This document shows positions 14,252-22,399 of a DNA stretch of 28,049 bases, in pieces. The notes below the pieces were generated by a model. The model worked only from the letters and a program-made list of their open reading frames with translations, was not told the DNA's origin and made no database searches. Source of the DNA: Prevotellaceae bacterium UBA1746 (GTDB lineage Bacteria; Bacteroidota; Bacteroidia; Bacteroidales; Bacteroidaceae); contig CAJPJR010000025.1 in NCBI GenBank assembly GCA_905369775.1, positions 1-28,049 on the forward strand. Direction: 5' to 3'. The position numbers and the translations under genes are program-made. The first letter of the stretch is position 1. Every line of letters begins with the position of its first letter.

Positions 14252-14761
14252 TCAGGGGAGTTTTTTCTGAAACAGCTGCGCGTCGCGGTAATTCCCCGCA
14301 AAGAAAAACCAATCGCTGAGCGTACCGACCTCCACAAACCCCTCCGAACGGAAAAGACTGCACGAGGAGACATTGTCGATGGGGACAAAAGCATACAAAC
14401 CACGGAGTGTCAGCATTTCGTGCGCATAGGCGACCAACATTTGCAGCGCTTTTCTGCCCAAACCCTTACCACGGTATGCCGGTAGGAGGAGGATCCCCAC
14501 TTCTGCACGATGGTGCTCGGGGGAGAAGTCGGTCAAATCGACAAAACCGATTGCCGCCTCTTTTCCTTCATCCCCCAATTCGATGACAAAGCGCTGTTGA
14601 CGCAGGGCAAAAATATCATATTGAGCCGAACGCACGATGAACTGTTTGAGTGCTGCCCGCGACAATGGGGCACGGGTGTTGGACGTGAGCCACTGCTCCC
14701 GGTCATTTTCTAACTCAAACAGCAAATCGAGATCCGAGAGTTCCGGAGCACGGAGTTTCAT
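14252..14761 (-). CDS. GNAT-family N-acetyltransferase
   Basis: 169 residues, cytoplasmic. The acetyl-CoA-binding motif A is visible as 'AEVGILLLPAYRGKGLGRKA' with R97-G-K-G-L-G102, followed by the helix 'LQMLVAYAHEML'. The overall plan ('MKLRAPELSDLDLLFELEND', 'IGFVDLTDF', 'VSSCSLFRSEGFVEVG') is that of the RimJ/SpeG-like acetyltransferases. The substrate (protein N-terminus, polyamine or small molecule) cannot be read from sequence. Its ATG overlaps the stop of the upstream glycosyltransferase by 4 bases, so the two genes are translationally coupled; a shared role in envelope or glycan modification is possible but unproven. The downstream end lies just before the tRNA-Asp promoter. Confidence 0.9.
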   Translation of the reverse strand: MKLRAPELSDLDLLFELENDREQWLTSNTRAPLSRAALKQFIVRSAQYDIFALRQQRFVIELGDEGKEAAIGFVDLTDFSPEHHRAEVGILLLPAYRGKGLGRKALQMLVAYAHEMLTLRGLYAFVPIDNVSSCSLFRSEGFVEVGTLSDWFFFAGNYRDAQLFQKKLP

Positions 14762-15951
14762 AAGGTAGCAGTGTAAACATCACCGGGAAGAATCAGGGAA
14801 TTGCGGTGAGGATGAAAAATACCGAGTTGATAGCGATGAGAAAAACGCGCCACCGCTTGCAACATCTCGGAATAAGTGTAGGAAGCCGTGGAAAGAATGA
14901 GCACATCGGCAGGCGGCAACGAGGAAAAATCGGAGGCCGTACTGAGTCGCAAGCTCCAAGTTTCGGCCCAAGTGGAGAGTTTTGCCGCATCGGCCTCTTC
15001 TCCCACGAACACAGCCGAAAGTTCCGCTGCACGACGTCGCGGATAGAGGAAACGCCCCAGGGACTTTGCTTGCTGACGCAGCAAGGTCAAGGCGGCTTGT
15101 CCGTAGATGGCAGCGTAAACCGGCAGGGTGATCAACAACGAGGTGGCCGGAAAATGTTTGCGGAAGAAGATAAGCATGGCTTGGTAGAAGACATGCACAT
15201 AGCGAAAGCTGTTTTTCTGTGTGCTTTCGCCCTTGTAATGAAGGATGGGCGTGGGCACATAGCGATTTTGAAAGCCGGCTTTCAGAAAACGATAGGAGAG
15301 ATCGATGTCTTCTCCGTACATAAAAAACGATTCGTCGAAGCCCCCACAATGATCCAGGGCCTTTCGACTACAGAACATGAAAGCCCCGCTGACAATGTCG
15401 ATCGAAACTGATTCTGCTTCGGGCAAGAAACGCAAATAATAGCGCCCGAACGTTCGACTGCGGGGGAAAACCGTATTGAGTCCGCTCATTTTGCAAAAAG
15501 CGACCCAAGGCGTGGGCAATCCGCGCCGACTTTCGAAAGCAAAGCGGCCGTCCGGATACATCATCTTGACGCCGATCGCCCCAAGCCGGGGACAAGTTTT
15601 TGCTTCGGCCAGACAATCTGCGAACGAATGCTCGCCAATCACCGTGTCGGGATTGAGAAAGAGGACGTAATCTCCCGTGCATTGGCGCAAAGCTTGGTTG
15701 TTGGCACGTCCAAATCCCACATTACATTGATTTGCAATGAGATGGAGTCGGCAATTGTCGGCTCCCTTCTCTTGTAAATAGAGGGGGTATTCTCGAGAGA
15801 GTAAGGCAATGGTGCCGTCCTTCGAGTGATTGTCTACCACAAACACCTCCGTTTCGACATCGGCCACCTGTGCTGCACGCCAAACTGCGTCGAGACACTG
15901 ACATAAGTAGTGGCAAACGTTGTAAGAAACAATGATGACGGAGAGTTTCAT
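14758..15951 (-). CDS. Family 2 glycosyltransferase
   Basis: 397 residues from the ATG at 15949-15951. A longer open frame runs to 16125, but the extra residues are not protein-like and would cross the promoter. The N-terminal GT-A domain begins 'MKLSVIIVSYNVCHYLCQCL' and has the nucleotide-sugar residues 'VVDNHSKDGT' (38-47), the metal-binding region 'FLNPDTVI' (98-105) and the acceptor-site motif 'GEDIDLSYRF' (223-232). It resembles rhamnosyltransferase-like GT2 enzymes of cell-envelope polysaccharide synthesis. A hydrophobic segment near 250-290 suggests membrane association. A C-terminal extension of about 100 residues ('LSAVFVGEEADAAKLSTWAE') is not part of the GT2 core and is unassigned. 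It is first in a two-gene operon with the GNAT gene. Donor and acceptor sugars unknown. Confidence 0.92.
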   Translation of the reverse strand: MKLSVIIVSYNVCHYLCQCLDAVWRAAQVADVETEVFVVDNHSKDGTIALLSREYPLYLQEKGADNCRLHLIANQCNVGFGRANNQALRQCTGDYVLFLNPDTVIGEHSFADCLAEAKTCPRLGAIGVKMMYPDGRFAFESRRGLPTPWVAFCKMSGLNTVFPRSRTFGRYYLRFLPEAESVSIDIVSGAFMFCSRKALDHCGGFDESFFMYGEDIDLSYRFLKAGFQNRYVPTPILHYKGESTQKNSFRYVHVFYQAMLIFFRKHFPATSLLITLPVYAAIYGQAALTLLRQQAKSLGRFLYPRRRAAELSAVFVGEEADAAKLSTWAETWSLRLSTASDFSSLPPADVLILSTASYTYSEMLQAVARFSHRYQLGIFHPHRNSLILPGDVYTATL

Positions 15952-15976
15952 GTGCAAGAAGATATGGTTGTTCGTG

Positions 15977-16007
15977 CAAAAATACTCAATCGATGGTGAT
16001 TTTCCAA
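15977..16007 (-). promoter_or_regulatory. Promoter of the glycosyltransferase-GNAT operon
   Basis: On the minus strand TATTTTTG (15977-15984) is an exact -7 box, preceded at 19 bases by TTGG (16004-16007), a partial -33 box. It lies 25 bases upstream of the ATG at 15951. This supports the short start and excludes the longer N-terminal extension. Confidence 0.7.
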
Positions 16008-16145
16008 GCTCACACCCTGCAGATGTTCGAGAAGAAGCGGGAGAAAAGCGTGCGTAGGGCAGGGTAGCGCCATGATCCGGGCACTTGTCTCCTCTTGATT
16101 CGCACGACACAACTCCACAGGACACAGAGATTTAGCAAATGCGAT

Positions 16146-16176
16146 TTTGTGGGATGACAAATTGTGCGTATTTTTG
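16146..16176 (+). promoter_or_regulatory. Promoter of the PlsC-like gene
   Basis: TTTG at 16146-16149, 19 bases, then TATTTTTG at 16169-16176: a full Bacteroidetes promoter identical in its -7 box to that of tRNA-Asp. The predicted leader to the ATG at 16254 is about 70 bases and contains two small hairpins. It probably also drives the downstream amidase-like gene and perhaps ettA. Confidence 0.85.
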
Positions 16177-16253
16177 TAGCGTGTGCACGCCGACCCCACT
16201 CGGCGCGCGAGTATTGAATGGCGCACCGTCACAGTGCGCCTCAAAAATCCCTC

Positions 16254-16817
16254 ATGTTGCAATCTTTCTGCCACTTCCTTTTCAACCGTGTCCTCGGTTG
16301 GACTGCAGAAGTAACTGTTCCGGCACGCGACAAGTGCCTTTTGTGCGTAGCTCCCCACACCAGTAATAAAGACTTCCTGTTGGGCGAACTCTACATCCGC
16401 TCGATCGGTCGAAAAGCGGGTTTCCTGATGAAAAAAGAGTGGTTTTTCTGGCCACTCGGCGGCCTTTTGCGCAAGATCGGCGGCATTGCCGTCGAAAGAT
16501 CGCGCCACACCTCGCTCACCGACCAGCTCAGTGAGACGGCCGCACGGGCCGATTATTTCAACCTCGCCGTGACTCCCGAAGGCACTCGCCAACGCGTCGA
16601 GACCTGGAAGCGAGGTTTCTACTACATCGCGCTCAAAGCCGGCATTCCCATCCAACTTTTTGCCATCGACGCCCAACACAAACGCGTGGTTTGCACCAAA
16701 GAACTTTGGCCGTCGGGCAACATTGATGCCGACATGAGGACGATCATGGACTATTATCGCCCTTTCGAAGGATGTGCCTTCCATCCTGAAAAATTCGCCA
16801 TCGAGCAAAGTCTGTAA
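16254..16817 (+). CDS. 1-acylglycerol-3-phosphate acyltransferase family (PlsC-like)
   Basis: 187 residues from the ATG at 16254. An in-frame ATG at 16218 adds 12 residues that look like translated leader, so 16254 is preferred. The PlsC-type acyltransferase motifs are present: 'APHTSNKDF' with HX4D (His35, Asp40), 'GGIAVERSR' and 'PEGTRQRVETWKRGFYYIA' (Pro108-Arg112 in PEGTR). The family transfers an acyl chain to lysophospholipid or a related acceptor at the membrane. This short form lacks a long N-terminal membrane helix and is common in Bacteroidetes, where it may act on other lipids. Only 11 bases separate it from the next gene, so they are probably one transcript. The exact acceptor is not deducible. 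Confidence 0.9.
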   Translation: MLQSFCHFLFNRVLGWTAEVTVPARDKCLLCVAPHTSNKDFLLGELYIRSIGRKAGFLMKKEWFFWPLGGLLRKIGGIAVERSRHTSLTDQLSETAARADYFNLAVTPEGTRQRVETWKRGFYYIALKAGIPIQLFAIDAQHKRVVCTKELWPSGNIDADMRTIMDYYRPFEGCAFHPEKFAIEQSL

Positions 16818-16828
16818 TTCCTCCGCTT

Positions 16829-19567
16829 ATGCTGAGCTCTCTCCCTCGTTTTTTCGGTGCGCTCGCCCTTTGCATGGCACTCTCCACAACGGTGCGTGCG
16901 CAAGACAGCCCTAATCTCTACACCACGGGCAGTTCCACCGGTGCCCCCACAACTTGGGGCGGTTTGGACTACAATGGTATGCCGTGGGTGCGCAATATTT
17001 CCAGTCCCTACCACTTGAAATCGGGTTTGGCCGGCCGCCATCTTTTTGTTTGGCCCAGCCACGGACGATATTTCGACGGCGAGCGATGGAAATGGCAGCG
17101 TCCCATCATGTTTTGCACCACCGAAGACTTACTTTCGCAAAGCATTGTGTTCCCCTATCTCATTCCGATGTTGGAAAACGCCGGTGCAGTGGTCTACACT
17201 CCGCGGGAGCGCGATGCGCAAACGGAAGAAGCGGTCGTAGACAACGACCATCCGACGTCAGAAGGGCGATATGCAGAGCGAGATGCCGCAGGAAAGTCTT
17301 GGCGCACGGCAGATATTCCCGGATTCGGGCTGCCTCACCGACAATTGACGGACAATGATCAACCTTTCCGCAACGGCACCTCACGCTGCATCCCCACTTC
17401 TCGTCGCAACGAGCCGCGCGCAGAGGCTTCGTGGACACCGAATCTGGCGAAACGCGGACACTACGCCGTGTATGTAAGCTACACAAGCCTGCCCGATGCG
17501 GTAGATGACGCACACTACACGGTGTATCATGCCGGCGGGAGGACAGAATTCCATGTCAACCAGCGCATGGGTGGAGGAACTTGGCTCTATTTGGGCACTT
17601 TTCTCTTCGAAGCCGGTGAAAACGAGCATGCGCGCGTCGTTTTAGACAACACAAGCACGCACAAAGGGAGTATATCAGCCGATGCCGTGCGCTTCGGAGG
17701 CGGAATGGGGCTGGCTGCACGCTCAATGCCCCAAATCACCGTCAGTCCCGACAGTATTTACACCTACGCATACCCCAAAGTCGGGCACACCAGTGGCTTG
17801 CCGCGCCGATTGGAAGGGGCACGCTATTATGCACAATGGGCAGGACTGCCGGATACCCTCTACCGTCATCGCGACGAAACGAGTGATTACAACGGAGACC
17901 TCCGTTCACGCGCTCACTTGCTCAACTTTTTAGGCGGAGGTAGCCCGTTCATGCCCGACACTCTCGGTGCGCGCGTACCTTTCGAGCTTTCGTTCGCCCT
18001 CCATACGGATGCCGGATTCAACCGCAACGGGAACATTTACGGCACGTTGGGGCTGATCACCGGCGTCAACGAACAAGGCGATAGCCTCTACCGTACCGGC
18101 ACGGCAAGACGGACATCACTCGATTACGCTCGGCGGGTCATGACGAACTTGCACAACGATCTCACGCGAACTTACGGTACAGACTGGCATCTCCGCGAAC
18201 TTTTCGACAAGAACTATGCCGAAACACGAATGCCGGAGGTACCTTCCATGATTTTGGAGCTGTTGGCGCACCAGAACTTCACTGATATGAAGTTCGCCCA
18301 CGATCCCAATTTCAAATTCACGGCTTCGCGTGCCGTCTATAAGGCTATATTGCAATACTTATCGGCCATGCATGGCGAACCACAACCCGCCGTGCAACCA
18401 CTTCCTGTGCACGCGTTTGCCGCTCGCTTGGTCAAAGGACAGGACGCCGTGCAACTTTCGTGGCAACCCACCCCCGATTCAATAGAAGCCTCCGCGGTAC
18501 CCACCGACTACATCGTTTACACGCGCACGCCCAACACCGATTTCGACAACGGTCGGCTTACCAATGGCCGCACTACGGTGAACTTGCCGGTCAATCCCGG
18601 CACACATTATATATATAAGGTCGCAGCCTTGAACGCCGGCGGGAAGAGTTTCGATTCTCCGGAGCTGAGTGTCTATTGCGCTCGCGGCCATCGGAATGCG
18701 AATTCTCCGGAGGTGCTGGTTGTAGACGCCTTCGATCGGCTCAGTGGCCCCGCCCGCATCGAAACAGCCGACAGCTTGGGTTTCGATCTCGCCGCCGACT
18801 GTGGTGTTCCTCGCGGATATACGCTTGCTCTCATCGGCAAACAAACCAATTTTGACCGCCAAAGCATGGGAATTGAAGGACCGCGTGGGCTTGGATACGG
18901 GGGTAGCGAATGGATGGGGCGCCGCATTGCCGGCAATAACTTCGACAACAGCGAGCCACATACCGCAGCAATAGCCGCAGCAGCCCCACATTTGTCAGTC
19001 TCCTCCGCTTGCAGTGACGCATTCTCCACATTGAGCGAGAAACAACTTTCGAATTACAATCTGATAGACTACGCTGCGGGCCTCGAACGCGACGCACCGC
19101 ACAATTTATGTCCCTACAAAGCAATCACACCTTCGGCACGTCAACAGCTCAGCCGCTATCAATCCAACGGCGGTTCCCTGTTGGTGAGCGGGAGCTTCGT
19201 GGGATCGGATCTTCAAAGCGATGAAGAGCAACGGTTCCTCGCCCAATCGCTCCATCTCACCTGTCCCGGCAGCGTGCGCAACGACAGTTTGTCGACCTTC
19301 ACGGGACTCAATCTCAACCTACCGGTTTACAATCTTCCGAACGCGGAACATTTCGCCTGCAATGTCACCGACGTGTTGGAACCCACTGCGGGAGCTTTTT
19401 CAGCTTTCGCTTACGGCAACGGCGGTTACAGCGCCGGCGTGGCCTATGACGGGCCGAAAAACCGAAGTCTCACCCTGGGATTTCCATTTGAATGCATCAG
19501 CGACGCACAAATTCGCACACAAGCGATGCGCGCCATGCTTGTTTTTCTGCTCCGACTCCCTCAATAA
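16829..19567 (+). CDS. Secreted amidase-like multidomain protein (golvesin-like and FN3 modules)
   Basis: 912 residues with a signal peptide ('FGALALCMALSTTVRAQ', cleavage near 24). Related proteins are often labelled 'xanthan lyase', which I think is misleading. The catalytic part resembles a divergent zinc amidase_3 fold in pieces: His78 in 'VWPSHGRYFDG', Glu near 127 in 'TPRERD', His392 in 'FALHTDAGF', and Glu477 in 'VPSMILELL', equivalent to H, E, HxNA and E of N-acetylmuramoyl-L-alanine amidases. A golvesin-like beta module ('HYAVYVSYTSLPDAVDDAHY', about 205-300) is inserted within it. An FN3-like domain spans about 535-620 ('VQLSWQPTP', 'HYIYKVAALNAGGKS'). The last 280 residues ('VLVVDAFDRLSGP', 'NGGSLLVSGSFVGSD') look like an alpha/beta glutamine-amidotransferase-type fold. 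It probably acts on peptidoglycan or another glycopeptide outside the cell. Stop to ettA: 15 bases. Confidence 0.75.
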   Translation: MLSSLPRFFGALALCMALSTTVRAQDSPNLYTTGSSTGAPTTWGGLDYNGMPWVRNISSPYHLKSGLAGRHLFVWPSHGRYFDGERWKWQRPIMFCTTEDLLSQSIVFPYLIPMLENAGAVVYTPRERDAQTEEAVVDNDHPTSEGRYAERDAAGKSWRTADIPGFGLPHRQLTDNDQPFRNGTSRCIPTSRRNEPRAEASWTPNLAKRGHYAVYVSYTSLPDAVDDAHYTVYHAGGRTEFHVNQRMGGGTWLYLGTFLFEAGENEHARVVLDNTSTHKGSISADAVRFGGGMGLAARSMPQITVSPDSIYTYAYPKVGHTSGLPRRLEGARYYAQWAGLPDTLYRHRDETSDYNGDLRSRAHLLNFLGGGSPFMPDTLGARVPFELSFALHTDAGFNRNGNIYGTLGLITGVNEQGDSLYRTGTARRTSLDYARRVMTNLHNDLTRTYGTDWHLRELFDKNYAETRMPEVPSMILELLAHQNFTDMKFAHDPNFKFTASRAVYKAILQYLSAMHGEPQPAVQPLPVHAFAARLVKGQDAVQLSWQPTPDSIEASAVPTDYIVYTRTPNTDFDNGRLTNGRTTVNLPVNPGTHYIYKVAALNAGGKSFDSPELSVYCARGHRNANSPEVLVVDAFDRLSGPARIETADSLGFDLAADCGVPRGYTLALIGKQTNFDRQSMGIEGPRGLGYGGSEWMGRRIAGNNFDNSEPHTAAIAAAAPHLSVSSACSDAFSTLSEKQLSNYNLIDYAAGLERDAPHNLCPYKAITPSARQQLSRYQSNGGSLLVSGSFVGSDLQSDEEQRFLAQSLHLTCPGSVRNDSLSTFTGLNLNLPVYNLPNAEHFACNVTDVLEPTAGAFSAFAYGNGGYSAGVAYDGPKNRSLTLGFPFECISDAQIRTQAMRAMLVFLLRLPQ

Positions 19568-19582
19568 GCAAAATCATCCCTT

Positions 19583-21277
19583 ATGGCAACAGTAGACGAT
19601 AAGAAAATCATTTTCTCTATGGTTGGTTTGACGAAAACCATTCGTCAAACCAACAAGACCATCCTCAAGAACATTTATCTCAGCTTCTTCTACGGAGCAA
19701 AAATTGGCATTATCGGCCTCAACGGTGCCGGTAAATCCACGCTCCTCAAGATCATTGCCGGTTTGGACAACGACTATCAAGGCGAAGTGGTCTTCTCTCC
19801 GGGCTACTCCGTGGGCTATCTTCCCCAAGAGCCGCAACTTGATCCGTCAAAAACCGTTCGCGAAGTCGTGCAAGAGGGCGTTCAGCACGTAGTAGACGCC
19901 TTGGCTGAATACGAAGACATCAACCAAAAATTCGCTCTCCCCGAGTACTACGAAGACGCAGACAAGATGAACGAGCTGTTTGCGCGCCAAGGCGAATTGC
20001 AAGACATCATTGACGCCACCGACGCCTGGAATCTCGACAGCCGTTTGGATCGTGCCATGGCCGCCCTCCATTGTCCTCCCGCAGATCAGACTTGCGAGTT
20101 TCTCTCCGGGGGCGAACGCCGCCGTGTCGCCTTGTGTCGTCTGCTCATCCAGAAGCCCGACGTTTTGCTCCTCGACGAGCCCACCAACCACCTCGATGCC
20201 GAATCCATAGACTGGCTCGAACAGCACCTCAACCAGTACGAAGGAACAGTTATCGCCGTGACGCACGACAGATACTTCCTCGATGACGTGGCCGGTTGGA
20301 TTCTCGAGCTCGACCGCGGAGAGGGAATTCCCTGGAAAGGCAACTATTCTTCGTGGCTCGAGCAGAAAACGCAGCGCATGGAGCAAGAAGAGAAAGTGGC
20401 CTCCAAGCGTCGCAAGACATTGCAGCGCGAACTCGAGTGGGTGCGCATGGCTCCGAAAGCACGTCAGGCCAAGGGAAAAGCGCGTCTGAACTCTTACGAC
20501 AAACTCCTCAACGAAGACCAGAAAGAGAAGGAGCAGCACCTGGAAATCTACATTCCCAATGGTCCGCGCCTCGGCAATAAAGTGATCGAGGCCCAACATG
20601 TGCAGAAAGCCTTCGGCGAAAAAGTGCTGTTCTCGGATCTGAATTTCACCCTCCCGCCCAACGGCATCATTGGTGTGATCGGTCCGAACGGTGCCGGCAA
20701 GACCACGCTATTTCGTCTCATCATGGGGCTCGACACTCCCGACAGCGGCACATTCGAACTGGGCGAAACAGTCAAACTCAGCTACGTCGACCAGCAACAC
20801 AAGGACATCGATCCCAACAAAAGCGTTTACGAAGTCGTGTCGCAAGGCAATGAACTCATGCGCATGGGCGGTCGCGACATCAACGCCCGCGCCTATCTCT
20901 CGCGCTTCAACTTCTCGGGCTCAGACCAAGAGAAAAAATGCGGAGTCCTCTCCGGTGGTGAGCGCAACCGCTTGCATCTGGCCATGGCCCTGAAACAAGA
21001 GGGCAACGTCCTCCTTCTCGACGAACCGACCAACGACATTGACGTCAACACCCTCCGCGCACTCGAAGAAGGTCTCGAAGGCTTTGCCGGTTGCGCCGTG
21101 GTCATCAGTCACGACCGTTGGTTCCTTGATCGCATCTGCACTCATATTCTGGCCTTCGAAGGCGACGGCAATGTCTTCTTCTTCGAAGGCAGCTATTCCG
21201 ACTACGAAGTGCACAAGGCCAAACGCCTCGGCATTGAAGAACCGAAGCGCATTCGCTATCGCAAGTTCGACGAATAA
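19583..21277 (+). CDS. ettA: Energy-dependent translational throttle protein EttA (ABC-F)
   Basis: 564 residues, close to E. coli EttA (555). This soluble ABC-F ATPase binds the ribosomal E site and regulates entry into elongation according to ATP/ADP ratio. It has two ABC domains with no membrane part. First: Walker A GLNGAGKS (45-52), signature 'LSGGERRRVAL' and Walker B 'VLLLDEPTNHLDA'. The inter-domain linker carries charged helices ('EEKVASKRRKTLQRELEWVR') with the 'RQAKGKARLNSYDKL' segment typical of EttA. Second: 'GPNGAGKTTLF', 'LSGGERNRLHLAMAL', 'VLLLDEPTNDIDVNTLRALE'. The C-terminal 'FFEGSYSDYEVHKAKRLG' is also characteristic. It follows the amidase-like gene by 15 bases and ends in a strong terminator, so it may share that transcript. 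Confidence 0.96.
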   Translation: MATVDDKKIIFSMVGLTKTIRQTNKTILKNIYLSFFYGAKIGIIGLNGAGKSTLLKIIAGLDNDYQGEVVFSPGYSVGYLPQEPQLDPSKTVREVVQEGVQHVVDALAEYEDINQKFALPEYYEDADKMNELFARQGELQDIIDATDAWNLDSRLDRAMAALHCPPADQTCEFLSGGERRRVALCRLLIQKPDVLLLDEPTNHLDAESIDWLEQHLNQYEGTVIAVTHDRYFLDDVAGWILELDRGEGIPWKGNYSSWLEQKTQRMEQEEKVASKRRKTLQRELEWVRMAPKARQAKGKARLNSYDKLLNEDQKEKEQHLEIYIPNGPRLGNKVIEAQHVQKAFGEKVLFSDLNFTLPPNGIIGVIGPNGAGKTTLFRLIMGLDTPDSGTFELGETVKLSYVDQQHKDIDPNKSVYEVVSQGNELMRMGGRDINARAYLSRFNFSGSDQEKKCGVLSGGERNRLHLAMALKQEGNVLLLDEPTNDIDVNTLRALEEGLEGFAGCAVVISHDRWFLDRICTHILAFEGDGNVFFFEGSYSDYEVHKAKRLGIEEPKRIRYRKFDE

Positions 21278-21301
21278 CCTCGATCCTCACCACATTTCAA
21301 C

Positions 21302-21350
21302 GGGCGCGAACGTTCGACGGCCATCCGCCTCGCACGTTCGCGCCCTTTTT
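21302..21350 (+). terminator. Rho-independent terminator after ettA
   Basis: Perfect 12-bp inverted repeat, GGGCGCGAACGT (21302-21313) and ACGTTCGCGCCC (21334-21345), with a 20-base loop, followed by TTTTT at 21346-21350. It begins 24 bases after the ettA stop. Confidence 0.9.
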
Positions 21351-21421
21351 CACACATCTTCCTCCACAACTCGGAGGAAAGTCTTCTTCCCACGCCTCCT
21401 TTTTGCCCATTGTTCCCTCCC

Positions 21422-22339
21422 ATGTTTCACATCCTCGCCGACAGTGGTTCCACCAAAACCGATTGGGTACTTTTGCGCCCGCGCGCCATTCCTCGCCGCT
21501 TCCGTAGTCGCGGACTCAACCCCAGTTTGATGAGTGGCGCACAGATCAGAGAAGTGCTACAAGCCGAAGTGCTCCCTCAACTGCACGAATTCTCCCGCCT
21601 CTTTTCCACTCATCCGTCGTCTTCTCTCCACGTGGCCACAGGCTCTTCCCCTTTGGCCGATTCCACCTTGCGTTTCTATGGCGCCGGCTGCCGCCCGGAA
21701 CAAATCGAGCGCATGAGCCGCACACTTTGCGACGTGCTGGGCGTAACCCATGCCACGGTAGCCTCCGACCTTCTCGGAGCCGCACGCGCACTTTGCGATC
21801 GGTCGGAAGGCATCGTCTGCATTCTCGGCACAGGGTCGGGTAGTGCACTCTACGATGGAGCCCGCTTCGTACAATCCACTCCAAGTTTGGGCTACATCCT
21901 CGGCGACGAAGGCAGTGGGGCCTCACTCGGCAAGCATTTGCTCGCCGATATGCTCAAAGGGCTCTTTCCGGAATCACTGCGCCGGCACTTCGAAGCACAA
22001 TATGAGGTGGATATTCCCGAAGTGATCCAACGGGTCTACAGAGAGCCCTCGCCCAATCGCTATTTGGCACAGTTCACCCACTTTTTGTCGGCACATCGCG
22101 ACGAACCATCGGTGCGCGAACTCCTTCTCACCGAGTTCCGGGCCTTCTTCGCCCGCAACATTCGAGCTTACCGCCGCGATGAATTGGAAGTCAACTTCGT
22201 AGGTAGCATCGCAGCCGTCTTCGAATCGGAACTCCGCACCGCTGCCGCTGCCGAGCACTTCCGCGTCGGACGCATACTCAAGGCTCCGCTCGACATGATC
22301 ACTCCCTCCGAAAGTTCGTGGGCGCGCTTCTTCGATTAA
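21422..22339 (+). CDS. BadF/BadG-type ATPase, N-acetylglucosamine-kinase-like
   Basis: 305 residues from the ATG at 21422; the TTG at 21410 is in frame but only 4 codons earlier. It belongs to the actin/hexokinase-fold BadF/BadG/BcrA/BcrD ATPase family. The phosphate-1 loop is 'LADSGSTKTDWVLL' (residues 5-18), the phosphate-2 region 'GIVCILGTGSGSALYDG', and 'GYILGDEGSGASLGK' is diagnostic. The nearest known activity is phosphorylation of N-acetylglucosamine or related amino sugars, as in cell-wall recycling. Substrate assignment is by family only. It lies 60 bases upstream of rnz on the same strand with no terminator between, so the two may be co-transcribed. The start is preceded by 'TTCCCTCCC', an extreme case of the local C-rich leader. 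Confidence 0.88.
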   Translation: MFHILADSGSTKTDWVLLRPRAIPRRFRSRGLNPSLMSGAQIREVLQAEVLPQLHEFSRLFSTHPSSSLHVATGSSPLADSTLRFYGAGCRPEQIERMSRTLCDVLGVTHATVASDLLGAARALCDRSEGIVCILGTGSGSALYDGARFVQSTPSLGYILGDEGSGASLGKHLLADMLKGLFPESLRRHFEAQYEVDIPEVIQRVYREPSPNRYLAQFTHFLSAHRDEPSVRELLLTEFRAFFARNIRAYRRDELEVNFVGSIAAVFESELRTAAAAEHFRVGRILKAPLDMITPSESSWARFFD

Positions 22340-22399
22340 AAATACCCCAATTTTCCTCCATTTCCGCCCTTGTTTCCGCCCAAAATTCCCCGTTTTCAC

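Larger units (their letters stand above)
15952..16253. other. Divergent intergenic region with two promoters
   Basis: About 300 bases between the minus-strand glycosyltransferase and the plus-strand acyltransferase. It holds both promoters (15977-16007 minus and 16146-16176 plus). Between them (16008-16145) I see no gene or strong repeat. The acyltransferase leader has two small perfect hairpins: CGCCGA/TCGGCG (16188-16193 and 16200-16205) and GGCGCAC/GTGCGCC (16220-16226 and 16234-16240). Confidence 0.6.

Noticed and set aside
15952..16125. 58-residue N-terminal extension of the glycosyltransferase
   Set aside because: It crosses the TATTTTTG promoter at 15977-15984 and lies ahead of the natural GT2 start 'MKLSVIIVSYN'.
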